From contig CP046177.1 of the NCBI GenBank assembly GCA_014075215.1, positions 3,534,501-3,598,500 on the forward strand: a stretch of 64,000 bases of DNA, in the 5' to 3' direction. The translations under genes were made by a program, and so were the position numbers. Below the pieces are notes generated by a model. The model saw only the letters and a program-made list of their open reading frames with translations, was not told the DNA's origin and did not search any database. Positions 8,954 to 18,900 of the stretch are shown here, in pieces (the stretch's first letter is position 1; every line of letters starts with the position of its first letter). The DNA is from Flavobacteriaceae bacterium. Lineage in GTDB: Bacteria > Bacteroidota > Bacteroidia > Flavobacteriales > Flavobacteriaceae.

Positions 8954-10531
8954 ATGAGAAAAATAATTAGAGGCGTTATCTCTTTACTGGTGTCCGGGAT
9001 ATTTGGGGTAATTCAGGGGCAGCAAATGTCTGTTGGTTCCGGCGGATCGGTGACGGTTTCAGCGGGAAATTATGTACATGTAGGCGGTAACCTTACGGTG
9101 AATGCGTCGTGCAGTCTGACAATTCAATCGAATGCTACAGCAAGCGGTTCGTTAATAGTTACAGGTACCGCTACAGGAGATATTACATATGAGCGTAATA
9201 TTCCTACTGGAGGTGCCGTTGCGAATGATTGGTATTTAGTATCTCCACCAGTTCAGAGCCAAAGTATAAATAGTTTTGTAACCAATGCTAGTAATAGTGT
9301 TCGGACAAATGGTGCTAATTATGCGGTTGCTATCTATAATAATGCTAATCCAGTTACGCGTTGGGAATATTATACTACTACCAATGCACCTGGTGCAGGT
9401 AATTTTACAAATGGTGTTGGTTATTCTACCAGTAGAGGATCTGCAGGTAATTTTACCTTTACAGGCACTATGGCCGTTACAGATGTATCCGCAACTTTAA
9501 TGTCTACTACTACGGGGATTGATTATTGGTTTTGTATAGGGAATCCGTACCCTTCGTTTTTGCCTGGTAACAATAGTGCGGTTTTGACAAATAATGTTTT
9601 ACAACAGAATATAGGTAGATTAGATACTAATCGTGCTGCTTTATATGTATGGGACAGTTCGTTATCGACTCCGGCCTATGTGGCTTATAATCATGCGTCT
9701 GGTAGTGCATTTTATTTGGCACCGGGTCAGGCTTTTATGGTAAAGACAATAGACGACAGTGAGATGTTTACATTTACTGAATCTTTTCAAAGCCACCAGA
9801 GTGGTACGGATAATTTTAGCAGGAGTGTTGATACTATGCCAGTTATAGAATTAGAGTTGTCTAATGGTAGTGCTACTAAAATGACGACAATTAAATATTT
9901 TAGCCATACTACAACGGGATTGGATATAGGGTATGATGCAGGAACTTTTGACGGTGGACCAGGAGATAGTTTCTCTATTAGTACACATTTGGTATCGGAT
10001 AGTACGGGCACAGATTTTATGTTGCAGTGTTTACCGGACAGTAATTATGAAACTATGGTAGTTCCATTATCTGTAAATGCAGGTACCGGAGAGACTTTAA
10101 CGTTTAGTGCAGTATCGTCTAATTTACCTGTAGGAATTTATGTGTATATAGAGGATTCGTTAACAAATGAAGTAACCCGGATAGATGACGGTTCGTCGTA
10201 TGAGGTAACGCTAACGGAAACGGAGAACGGTATAGGACGTTTTTACCTTCATACGACTCAGAGTGTATTAGATGTGGAAGATTTGTCATTGTCAAATAGT
10301 ATTAGTATGTATAAGACAGATGCTACAAACCTTAGAATTACCGGTCTGGACGCTGTTGGAGAGGCATCACTTAGAATGTATACGATTACCGGTAGAGAGG
10401 TATTTAATCATCGTTTTACTGCACTACGTATAAATGATATTGCATTACCAGATAGTTTGGGTACAGGCATTTATATTACTGAGGTTGAGTCAGAGCAGGG
10501 CAGGTTTACGAAGAAAATTATAATAGAATAA
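8954..10531 (+). CDS. secreted protein with type IX secretion (T9SS type A) C-terminal sorting domain
   Basis: A 525-residue protein with a signal peptide (residues 1-22, up to IQGQQ), an N-terminal beta-rich region with a GGSVTVSAGNYVHVGGNLTV start, and a C-terminal domain of about 75 residues with the T9SS type A pattern (ISMYKTD, LRITGL, MYTITGREVF, LGTGIYITEVE and the terminal KKIIIE). Such proteins are carried across the outer membrane by the type IX system and anchored or released. The middle region resembles a family of large Flavobacteria surface proteins of unknown function; no enzyme motif is seen. Codon use with many TTA/GGT and serine/threonine richness is normal for cell-surface proteins. 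A small peptide gene follows 35 bp downstream, probably in one transcript. Confidence 0.85.
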   Translation: MRKIIRGVISLLVSGIFGVIQGQQMSVGSGGSVTVSAGNYVHVGGNLTVNASCSLTIQSNATASGSLIVTGTATGDITYERNIPTGGAVANDWYLVSPPVQSQSINSFVTNASNSVRTNGANYAVAIYNNANPVTRWEYYTTTNAPGAGNFTNGVGYSTSRGSAGNFTFTGTMAVTDVSATLMSTTTGIDYWFCIGNPYPSFLPGNNSAVLTNNVLQQNIGRLDTNRAALYVWDSSLSTPAYVAYNHASGSAFYLAPGQAFMVKTIDDSEMFTFTESFQSHQSGTDNFSRSVDTMPVIELELSNGSATKMTTIKYFSHTTTGLDIGYDAGTFDGGPGDSFSISTHLVSDSTGTDFMLQCLPDSNYETMVVPLSVNAGTGETLTFSAVSSNLPVGIYVYIEDSLTNEVTRIDDGSSYEVTLTETENGIGRFYLHTTQSVLDVEDLSLSNSISMYKTDATNLRITGLDAVGEASLRMYTITGREVFNHRFTALRINDIALPDSLGTGIYITEVESEQGRFTKKIIIE

Positions 10532-10566
10532 TAATACTTGGATAGAATAACTATAAGAAGATTATA

Positions 10567-10737
10567 ATGAAAAGAACAGAAACAGAACAACAAGATAAGA
10601 TAACACGTAAGGCAGCTCTCTCTAAATTGGGGAATTATGGTAAGTATGCTGCATTGACAGCGATAGGGACCTATATATTATTAAGCCCTAAGAAAGCCCA
10701 GGCAGCAAGTGCAGATCCTCCGGGATCAGGGTTTTAA
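10567..10737 (+). CDS. 56-residue membrane/exported peptide of unknown function
   Basis: ATG at 10567, stop at 10735-10737. The peptide has a charged N-terminus (MKRTETEQQDKITRKAALSK), one hydrophobic helix (residues about 24-40, GNYGKYAALTAIGTYILL) and ends in SPKKAQAASADPPGSGF. The AQA-A motif resembles a signal peptidase I site; cleavage there would leave only about ten residues (ASADPPGSGF). It follows the T9SS cargo gene by 35 bp and precedes a palindromic terminator. I recall similar small proteins of this style beside surface-protein genes in Flavobacteria, but no function is known to me. Confidence 0.6.
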   Translation: MKRTETEQQDKITRKAALSKLGNYGKYAALTAIGTYILLSPKKAQAASADPPGSGF

Positions 10738-10810
10738 ATAAAGGACAACCCATCATCAGGTCAGGTTATAAGTAAAATTATAATAACTTTGAAAAATATA
10801 GTTTTGATTT

Positions 10811-10834
10811 CTTAGAGATAATATTATCTCTAAG
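10811..10834 (+). terminator. 24-bp perfect palindrome, probable terminator
   Basis: A fully self-complementary 24-bp sequence (half-site CTTAGAGATAAT) lies 73 bp after the small peptide gene and is followed shortly by TTTTATAT. It could form a 10-bp stem with a 4-nt loop. It may instead be a protein-binding palindrome, but position favours termination of the T9SS-cargo transcript. Confidence 0.45.
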
Positions 10835-11449
10835 AGATCTTTTATATGGTTTCAATCCACAGTTTGTTTTAAATGGTTTTACTTACGTTACTCAAACAAT
10901 AATATTGTTTTCTTATACCGGTCATTTTAAGTGATAAATGGTGCTAGTGTACTCAAAAACTTGGAACTTTCTTACTTTAAATTATATAGGCCTCTAAACA
11001 AACATTCAAAATTAAAGTAAGAGAAAGAGACCTTTTGCCGTTAGTGTATATTCTGTATTGAAATTGATTTGGCTTGAAATTTCTTCTTTCTCGAAAATTT
11101 TAAATCCTCAAAACCAACAGGTTACTCCGGTTCAAAATTTTCTTCGGGCGTCGAACTTTTTTGCCAAGCCAATTTTGCAAAGGTCTCAGAAAATGAAAAT
11201 CGCCCGTAAATAGCTTTTACAGACGATTTTCTAATCAACCAAAACTTAATGAAACGTAGTTAAACCCCTTTAACTGATGTAAAAATAAAATAAGAACTTA
11301 CAGCTCAACTTCGGAAAAAGCCGAAATATGTCTTATTACAGTTCAATGATGATAAATTATCGACAAATGGAAAATGATATGAGATAGCGTCATTTAAAAA
11401 ATCTAATGGTTGATATTCGTAATTTGAAATCAATATATTATTTTTACAC
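10835..11449. other. intergenic region before guaA with a MITE-like repeat and a hairpin
   Basis: About 600 bp with no supported protein gene. It holds a 161-bp dispersed element (11027-11187, described separately) and right after it a strong imperfect hairpin at 11195-11231 (GAAAATCG with CGATTTTC, an internal 3x3 mismatch, GTAAA with TTTAC, loop TAGC). The last 100 bp should contain the guaA promoter; a TTTG at about 11423 is compatible with a Bacteroidota -33 box but not proven. No guanine riboswitch is recognised. Confidence 0.5.
11027..11187. repeat. MITE-like dispersed element, copy a
   Basis: A 161-bp segment bounded by GAGACCTTTTGC and, inverted, GCAAAGGTCTC. It is about 85 percent similar by eye to 15638-15800 (inside an antitoxin-like gene), and its first 70 bp recur inverted at 19434-19506. 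It is flanked by AGAAA on both sides, a possible 5-bp target duplication. No open frame of its own is convincing. Confidence 0.65.
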
Positions 11450-12985
11450 ATGCAACAAGATAAGGTACTTATTTTAGATTTTGGATCGCAATATACGCAA
11501 TTGATTGCAAGAAAAGTAAGAGAGTTAAATATCTATTGTGAAATACATCCTTACCATACATTATCCGGAAATAGCAGCGATTACAAAGCAATTATTCTAT
11601 CCGGAAGTCCTTTTTCGGTAAGATCCGAAAACGCACCGCATATAGATTTGTCAAAGATACGAGGCAGACAACCTTTATTGGGAATTTGTTACGGGGCACA
11701 ATATCTGTCACATTTTTTTGGAGGGAAAGTCACTCCTTCGGTTACAAGAGAATATGGTAGGGCCAATATATCATTTATTGAAAATAGCGAACCCTTTTTT
11801 GAAGGTATTACGGAAGGGAGCCAAGTATGGATGAGTCATTCGGATACGATTAAAGAATTACCCGCTAATGCTGTTCGTCTGGCGAGTACTGCTGATGTCG
11901 AAAATGCAGCATATAGAATTGAAGGGGAGCAGACCTATGGTATTCAATTTCACCCGGAGGTATATCATACAATTCACGGTAAGCAGTTTTTAAAAAATTT
12001 TTTAGTGACTATTGCAGGAACTGCACAGTCGTGGACACCCGCTTCTTTTGTTGAAACAACCATAGCAAATTTAAGAGAAAAATTGGGGAATGATAAGGTG
12101 GTTTTAGGATTATCGGGGGGAGTGGATTCCAGTGTAGCTGCTGTTTTATTGCATAAAGCCATCGGCAAAAATGTATATTGCGTTTTCGTAAACAACGGAC
12201 TGCTTAGAAAAAATGAATTTGAAAATGTCTTGAAGCAATACGAAGGCATGGGATTAAACGTTAAAGGGGTAGATGCATCGGCACGGTTTATGAAAGCACT
12301 TATCGGGTTAAAAGATCCGGAAGAAAAACGGAAAGCCATTGGAAATACATTTATAGACGTTTTTGATGATGAAGCTCATCAAATACAAAATGTTAAATGG
12401 CTGGCACAAGGAACTATTTATCCTGATGTAATCGAATCTGTATCTGTAAACGGAGGGCCATCGGCTACGATTAAAAGCCATCATAATGTAGGAGGGCTGC
12501 CTGACTTTATGAAATTGAAGATTGTAGAGCCTTTGCGAATGATTTTTAAAGATGAAGTAAGAAGAGTGGGAGCATCAATGAATATGAATAAAAAATTGTT
12601 AGGACGCCATCCTTTTCCGGGACCGGGACTGGCTATTCGGATTTTAGGAGAAGTAACAGCAGAAAAAGTGAGCATTTTACAAGAAGTAGATGCTCTGTTT
12701 ATAGACGGATTGAAAGAGAGCAGATTGTATGATACTATTTGGCAGGCCGGAGCTATTCTGTTGCCTGTAGACTCAGTAGGAGTGATGGGAGACGAGAGAA
12801 CGTATGAAAAAGTAGTAGCTTTACGTGCCGTAGAAAGTACAGATGGAATGACGGCAGATTGGGTGCATTTACCGTATGAATTTTTACAAAAAATAACAAA
12901 TAATATTATAAATAAGGTAAAAGGTGTAAATAGAGTAGTATATGACATTAGCTCTAAACCTCCGGCTACTATTGAATGGGAATAA
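11450..12985 (+). CDS. guaA: GMP synthase (glutamine-hydrolysing)
   Basis: A 511-residue cytosolic enzyme converting XMP, ATP and glutamine to GMP in purine synthesis. The N-terminal class I glutamine amidotransferase has the nucleophile Cys in GICYGAQ (about residue 79) and the His-Glu pair in FHPEVYHT; the ATP-pyrophosphatase domain starts with LGLSGGVDSS (about 220), and the C-terminal dimerisation domain carries HPFPGPGLAIRILGE and ends in PPATIEWE. Length and motifs are normal. The LysM lipoprotein gene starts 3 bp after its stop, so the two are co-transcribed, an arrangement known from other Flavobacteria. Confidence 0.98.
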   Translation: MQQDKVLILDFGSQYTQLIARKVRELNIYCEIHPYHTLSGNSSDYKAIILSGSPFSVRSENAPHIDLSKIRGRQPLLGICYGAQYLSHFFGGKVTPSVTREYGRANISFIENSEPFFEGITEGSQVWMSHSDTIKELPANAVRLASTADVENAAYRIEGEQTYGIQFHPEVYHTIHGKQFLKNFLVTIAGTAQSWTPASFVETTIANLREKLGNDKVVLGLSGGVDSSVAAVLLHKAIGKNVYCVFVNNGLLRKNEFENVLKQYEGMGLNVKGVDASARFMKALIGLKDPEEKRKAIGNTFIDVFDDEAHQIQNVKWLAQGTIYPDVIESVSVNGGPSATIKSHHNVGGLPDFMKLKIVEPLRMIFKDEVRRVGASMNMNKKLLGRHPFPGPGLAIRILGEVTAEKVSILQEVDALFIDGLKESRLYDTIWQAGAILLPVDSVGVMGDERTYEKVVALRAVESTDGMTADWVHLPYEFLQKITNNIINKVKGVNRVVYDISSKPPATIEWE

Positions 12986-12988
12986 AAT

Positions 12989-14647
12989 ATGAAAGGAATT
13001 AAAATACTTATTGCTTTTCTGGTTTTTGCAATAGCTGCCTCTTGCGGCCAGCAAAAAAAGTACATTTCTTATACGGTTAAGAAAGGAGAAACCATGAAAG
13101 TCATTGCTAAGAGGTTAGATATGAAGACCCGGGACTTATTGCGTTTAAACCCTGACGTAGGGAGAAAACCAAGCCCGAATACCATCATTATCATTCCGAA
13201 TAAAGATTTTATAGCCCCCCCCCCCAAAGATACCCTGAAAATAGCACAGGTTGTTTTGGATTCTTTAAAGCTCAATATGGGCGAGTTAGAGAAAGAGTAT
13301 TTAACACATACGGTCAAAAAAGGAGATACCTACTATAACTTAACCCGACGTTATAATGTTTCCGAGAATACGTTAAATAAACTGAACCCGGAATTAGTTA
13401 CTGAAGATCTAAAATTAGGTATGGTTTTAAAAATAAAACCTGTTGAGGAGAATGAAATAGTATTTTATAAGGATACTGTCAGGGAAGGTATATCGCTAAA
13501 ACTTGCAATGTTACTGCCATTTAAAGCTGTTGAATTTGATACGATTGCTGCAAAAGATATATTTGGTGTTAACCGATTAGCAAATATTACCACAGATTTC
13601 TACCTGGGAGCGGAAATTGCAATCGATTCTCTTCGAAATCAAGGGGTAGCTATAGAGGTGTCTCTATTTGATACAGGGAAAAAGAATTCGAAAATCAGAG
13701 ATATTATTAATGAAAATGACTTGGATGAAAATGATGTAATCATTGGTCCTATGTATTCTGACGAAGCAATGATTCTTGCTAGTAAAGTAAGAACAGAGGC
13801 GATATTTCCGGTTTATTCAAAAAATCAAGAGGGTTTTGCATCTTCCGGACTCATCAAAACATATGCAGATAAAGAAGTGCATCAAAAAATAATGTTGGCA
13901 CATATTGATGCTGTTTACAGTAATGAGAATATTTTAATTATTGGAGATAGTACGGCCACATCTATAAAAAAAGCAGATGAGATACAATCTGTTCTTTTAA
14001 AAAATGATTCCATTACGGAAGCCAAGATCATACATGCTACAAATGGTTTTATTCGTAAAGATTATATAATTAATGCGTTAAAAGCAGAAGTAGAAAACTG
14101 GGTGATTTTAGCAACTCATAAAAGCGCAATTGCCTCTGATGCTATTAATAGTTTGATTAGTTTACCAACGGAAGAAGAAAACGGAGAGGAAAACGAAGAC
14201 GACAATAAAAAAGAAAAAAAGAAAAACAGTAATGAACCGGAAATGCAAATATTGCCTGAAGATACGGTTGTTAAGATTTTCGCATGTGATAAATCTACTA
14301 CTTATGATAAAATAGACAATACGAAATTAGCAAAATTAGGATTTACGTTTACTTCTGATATTTTTGCAGATGACACTTCTGTGGCGGCTAACGTTTTTAA
14401 TAAGAAATACCAGGAAAAAAACCATACCTACCCTTCTTATTATGCTACCAAAGGTTTTGATATTACCTATGATATTTTAGCACGTTTAGCATCCGGAGAC
14501 GACCTGAAAGAGACCTTTCAAAAAGGAACCTCTTATCGATTAGAAAGCAAATTTGAATTTAGTAAAGAACTCTTTACTACATCTGATAATAATGGGATAT
14601 TTATCATACAATATAACCCGGATTTAACAACTACCAGAATTAGATAA
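12989..14647 (+). CDS. LysM-repeat lipoprotein with periplasmic-binding-protein-like domain
   Basis: A 552-residue lipoprotein. The signal ends in a lipobox (AIAASC, Cys at residue 20). Two LysM peptidoglycan-binding repeats follow (residues about 28-72, YTVKKGETMKVIAKRL, and about 104-150, HTVKKGDTYYNLTRRY), then a type I periplasmic-binding-like domain (residues about 165-540) similar to the amino-acid ABC substrate-binding proteins annotated in this phylum. It is probably anchored to a membrane and touching the cell wall; its ligand is unknown. The gene directly follows guaA. A run of 11 C at codons 76-79 (A-P-P-P) between the two LysM repeats is a likely slippage site; the frame read here is intact. 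Confidence 0.85.
   Translation: MKGIKILIAFLVFAIAASCGQQKKYISYTVKKGETMKVIAKRLDMKTRDLLRLNPDVGRKPSPNTIIIIPNKDFIAPPPKDTLKIAQVVLDSLKLNMGELEKEYLTHTVKKGDTYYNLTRRYNVSENTLNKLNPELVTEDLKLGMVLKIKPVEENEIVFYKDTVREGISLKLAMLLPFKAVEFDTIAAKDIFGVNRLANITTDFYLGAEIAIDSLRNQGVAIEVSLFDTGKKNSKIRDIINENDLDENDVIIGPMYSDEAMILASKVRTEAIFPVYSKNQEGFASSGLIKTYADKEVHQKIMLAHIDAVYSNENILIIGDSTATSIKKADEIQSVLLKNDSITEAKIIHATNGFIRKDYIINALKAEVENWVILATHKSAIASDAINSLISLPTEEENGEENEDDNKKEKKKNSNEPEMQILPEDTVVKIFACDKSTTYDKIDNTKLAKLGFTFTSDIFADDTSVAANVFNKKYQEKNHTYPSYYATKGFDITYDILARLASGDDLKETFQKGTSYRLESKFEFSKELFTTSDNNGIFIIQYNPDLTTTRIR
13215..13225 (+). repeat. C11 homopolymer inside the LysM lipoprotein gene
   Basis: Eleven consecutive C encode part of Ala-Pro-Pro-Pro. 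In an AT-rich genome such a tract is exceptional. Gain or loss of one C would truncate the protein just before its second LysM repeat, so this is a candidate phase-variation tract. Confidence 0.8.
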
Positions 14648-14792
14648 TAAGTGATGTATAGTAATCTAATATATATTTAAGAAGAATGCATAAGAACATT
14701 TTGAAAATCTTCTGACTTTTCAATCTTTTAATCCTTTAATTCAAGACTCTTTAATATGCATTTAAAAAACACAGTTAGGTGTGGTAAGATGT

Positions 14793-15308
14793 TTATATTT
14801 TCTTCATTTGCTGTTTAAGCATTTGCATCTGCTCTTTTAGCATACCATGTTTATCCAGTTTTTTAGCCTCGGTCATCAGGTTCATTGCCTCACGTTTGCG
14901 CCTTTTGGTCATTGCAATTCCTGCTAACTGCAATTTTGCCATAGCCAAATCATGATTCATAGATAATCCCAAACGAATCGCTTTACGCAAATATTTTTCA
15001 GCCTGAGTGATATTGGTTTGACTCAACATGATCCCATGCAAATAGTTATAATATCCTTCTTGTTTTTTAGTCAGGGAAGTTGTCGGATTTTTGATATATG
15101 CCAACCATTTTTGAGCACCTGCAAAATTTTGTTTTCTCAATTGTAAAAAAGCAAGTAAAATAAACTCATTTTTAAAATACAGAAGTATAAAAATTCCTGC
15201 CAATAGTACGATAGAAATCCCATTCATAATATGACCTTGGGAAAATTCATACACAGACCAGGAAAATGCCAATATTGCTAAAACTAATTTTATATTTTTA
15301 TGAAACAT
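14793..15308 (-). CDS. two-helix membrane protein with TPR-like C-terminal domain
   Basis: A 171-residue protein. Two hydrophobic helices at the N-terminus (residues 7-22 and 27-46) are followed by a soluble helical region with tetratricopeptide-like repeats (residues about 60-165, for example YNYLHGIMLSQTNITQAEKYLRKAI and LAMAKLQLAGIAMTKRRKREA). The N-terminal part resembles DUF2892-type membrane segments seen in Flavobacteria. It is convergent with the guaA-LysM operon and stands alone. A protein-protein interaction role at the inner membrane is plausible; nothing more specific can be supported. Confidence 0.7.
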   Translation of the reverse strand: MFHKNIKLVLAILAFSWSVYEFSQGHIMNGISIVLLAGIFILLYFKNEFILLAFLQLRKQNFAGAQKWLAYIKNPTTSLTKKQEGYYNYLHGIMLSQTNITQAEKYLRKAIRLGLSMNHDLAMAKLQLAGIAMTKRRKREAMNLMTEAKKLDKHGMLKEQMQMLKQQMKKI

Positions 15309-15494
15309 ATGTTATTTTTAGAATACACAAAAATACATTTTTCAATTAGAATTCTTTTAAACTTTTAAATGAAAGATAAAAAAGGAATCCTTATTTCCAA
15401 GTATTCTTGTTTGCCCTTGAGTAAAAACCTTCACAAGTGATTTAGGAGTATGAAACAAAAATTGTGCATTACCCATAAGAAAAAAGAAATTGTT

Positions 15495-15971
15495 ATGGCA
15501 ACAACGATAGATTTGAGAAGTATAGTAAAAGAGTATATAAATACGACAGATACAAGACTTCTGAAAATGGTAAAAGCATTAGTAGAAAGTTATCAGGAAG
15601 CAGAATTATCTAAACGTATTAGTAATGAACAATATAAGAAACCTTTGCAAAATAGTGATATATTCCGTATTGAAATTGATTTGGCTTCAAATTTCTTCCT
15701 TCTCGAAAATTTTAAATCCTCAAAACCAATGGGTTATTCCGGTTTAAAATTTTCTTCGGGTGTCGAACTTTTTTGCCAAATCAATTTTGCAAAGGCCTCT
15801 AATAAAGAACTGGAAGCCTCTGAGAAAGAAATAGAATTGGGTTATTTTATACACACGAACAGGTTAAAGAACGAATACATCAATGGGAAAGAAAATATTA
15901 AAATCCCCTCTGTTTTCTGTTTGTCTCCTCACAGTTGGGCAAGGTATAATCCTAATCATTACCGGGGGTAG
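15495..15971 (+). pseudogene. antitoxin-like small gene with an in-frame MITE insertion
   Basis: The frame is open from 15450, but ATG 15495 (MATTIDLRSIVKEYI) is the better start because the family begins there. The first 48 residues (DTRLLKMVKALVESYQEAE) and a later part (ASEKEIELGYFIHTNRLKNEYI) look like the two halves of a Bacteroidota addiction-module antitoxin-type protein. Between them, bases 15638-15800 are a copy of a dispersed inverted-repeat element that happens to keep the frame open and adds about 54 residues. The chimera is probably non-functional. No complete toxin gene follows; 15900-15970 shows no recognisable toxin. Confidence in the antitoxin link is moderate, from sequence style only. 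Confidence 0.55.
15638..15800. repeat. MITE-like dispersed element, copy b, inside a gene
   Basis: About 163 bp, bounded by AACCTTTGCAAAAT and the inverted ATTTTGCAAAGGCCT. Its interior matches 11027-11187 along its whole length (shared blocks such as CTCGAAAATTTTAAATCC and GTCGAACTTTTTTGCCAA). It interrupts the antitoxin-like gene without breaking the frame. Confidence 0.7.
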
Positions 15972-15992
15972 ACCTACTTGGTCATTGGGTTC

Positions 15993-18900
15993 TTAACTAT
16001 AATATTTTTTGTTTTTAAACCAGGCAAAAATCCCAATGATACATACAAAGCCTATGGAGTAGTACACAGAAGAAGGAGTAATTACTTTATCACCACTGGC
16101 ATAAGAATGTAAACCGGACAAATAGAAATTTACTCCAAAATAGGTCATCATAATGGAAGCAAAAACGATAACAGACCATAGGTTAAATGTATAACTACTT
16201 CTCAATCCCGGGATCAACCGCATATGTAAGACAAAGGCATATACCATAATGGAGATCAATGCCCAGGTTTCTTTAGGATCCCAACCCCAGTAGCGCCCCC
16301 AACTTTCATTGGCCCACATGCCTCCCAGAAAGTTTCCGATAGTTAGCATCACCAATCCTACCGTCATTGACATTTCATTAATAACAGTCAACTCTTTAAT
16401 ATTCAACCTTAGTTTTTCTTTATTTTTTTCGTTCGTAAAAATCATTAAGAGTAGTGATAATATTCCTAAAATCATAGCCAGAGCAAACGGGCCATAGCTC
16501 GCAACAATAATAGATACGTGTACCAATAACCACCAGGAAATCAAAACAGGCTGTAGGCTTGCAATTTCAGGATCTAACCAGTTTTGATGTGCAAAAGCCA
16601 GAATGATAGCAGCTAAAAAAGTAGCGGCAGCTATGGTTAAAGATGATTTTTTGCCCATATACAACCCAAACAACATTACTGCAAAAGCTACATAAATAAT
16701 AGACTCATAGGCATTGCTCCAGGGGGCATTTCCGCTGATGTACCACCTGTTGCCAAGCCCTAAAATATGTACTATGAATAATCCTATCACTATACCAATA
16801 AGGGCTTTTACAAGATAATGTACCCATCGGTAGTTATTAAATATTTGAAAGATGACAAAAAAGATAAGGAACAGGCTCACAAAACCATAATACTTGGAAA
16901 GTTGCACAAAAACCCTGGTTTTATTATATCGAATTTCCATATCAATTTTTCTGTCTGACGGATATACGGCCGCTCCGTATTTTTTTTGAAAATTTTTAAT
17001 ACCTCTTAATACCTTTGTTGCTTGTGTATAATTTTTGGTCTGTTTTGCTGTTTGCAGTAGTTGCAGGTAAACAGGGAGTATCTGTTTCACAAAAGAAGAA
17101 TCTTTGACTTTGAAATTAGAAGTATTTAACTCTAACTGAGAAACCCAAGTATTGTTCTCATTACCGGGTATAGGATAGAATTTAAAAATGCTTCCTCCGA
17201 TTGCCCGATATAGCAATCCCACTCTTCGGTCAATTTTTATAAGATCTTTTTCAAATTTGTTTTGTATTTTTTTCTTTTGAGCTTCTTGTATTTGCTTCCC
17301 TATTTTTGAGGCCCCGTCCGGAGTGAAAAAATCCGCTAAGCTGGCATATTTCGCATCTTTTTCCAGATTCAAAAGCATCCTGATTTTTGTATTTCCCCTT
17401 TCTAAATAAATAATGGGTACATAAAACCAAAACCTTGGATTTTCTAAGATGGAGAGCACCACCTGGCTTGGCTGCATGCCTTTAAATGTTTCTGATTGAC
17501 TGACTTTCCGAACCAACTCGGAAGAAAATGTATGCAAAGGTTTCATCCGTCCGCCATCTTGTACGACTAATGTATTAAATTCTTCCGCGTGTTTTATATC
17601 AACGATGTTGGCTTTTAAAATAGAATCTATTTGCCGGTTGGTAAAGCTTTGCCGAGCGTGATTTGAATGTTCCTGGGCAGTTGCAACTCCTGTAAAAGCA
17701 AATAGTATAACAGGAAGGGCTGCTTTCTTTTTTTTGATTTTGGCCAGTGTTTTTTTAAGCATATCAAAACGAGTGTGTTTTGCGAATAACATACAAATAA
17801 GACCAGTATATAAGAAAGAATACCCTATGTAGGTAACCAGAGTTCCCCAAAAATCATGATTGACCGATAGATGTGTTTGTTCCACAGGACCGGATAAATC
17901 GTAGCTTGATTGAAAAAACTTATATCCTTTTTGGTCCAGGATATGATTCATATAAATACGATAGTCAAAAGTTTCTTTTTCATCAATAACCGTAATTTCA
18001 CTGGCATAAGAAAGTGCGCTTTCGGAACCCGGATATTTCTCAAGTTGAAAATCATTTAATTTGATACTAAACGGAGTCTTGAAAACTCTGGAACCATACC
18101 ACATTCTGAAATTCAATCCGCCCACGCGTATTTGTTGCACCCCGTCATAGTTAAATTTTCCTCCTATCAGGTCAAGAGATTTGGTCTCATCGCCTATTGA
18201 GATGTCCAGGCTGATTTGATCAAATTTTTTATCATCTTTAGGGCCGCTTATTTTTTGCTTTGAACCTTTTAAAGGAGGTTGGGGAATGACAAAAGGCAAC
18301 CCGTCTATGTTGTATAAAGATCGCAACCGGAAGATTTGTAAACTGTCTTTGGTAACCATACCTTTTTCCCGGGTGGCCATCACCTGAAAACTCCCGGAGC
18401 TTTTACTCAGAATTTTAAGCGTGTCGTTTACCTTTCTAATGGTAATATTTGCATGAGTATTTGGTACATCATACCCGATTAAGATTCCGTGAATATTTTC
18501 TATTGTTCCCTTTTCAATATAATGTTCATGACGGCTCCCTCCCAATGATTCTATCAGGTAAAGATGTTCCTTGCCGGTTTCATCTTCTATGAATTCTTCT
18601 TTTACCCAAGGGAGGTATTTTGTTAGCGCAACATGAAAAGGAGTGTCTTTAAATTCATCGCTATACTTCCAGTTATTTTTACCCCAGGCAGATAATAGTA
18701 TTTTAGGATGATATGCTTTTTGTAGTTTACTATTATCAACAACTATATTTACATAGGTGGTTTCCGAAAGAAATTCATCAGTAGTTTCTCCTTCGTTAAT
18801 CAACATAATACCTTCATAACTAATATATCTGGTGATGCCTGCTCCTAGAATGATGAATATAAAAGACAGGTGAAACATTAAAACAGGCCATTTCTCTTTT

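Noticed and set aside
10811..10834. Recombination site (dif/att-like) reading of the 24-bp palindrome
   Set aside because: A perfect palindrome without asymmetric core and with no integrase nearby is better explained as a terminator.
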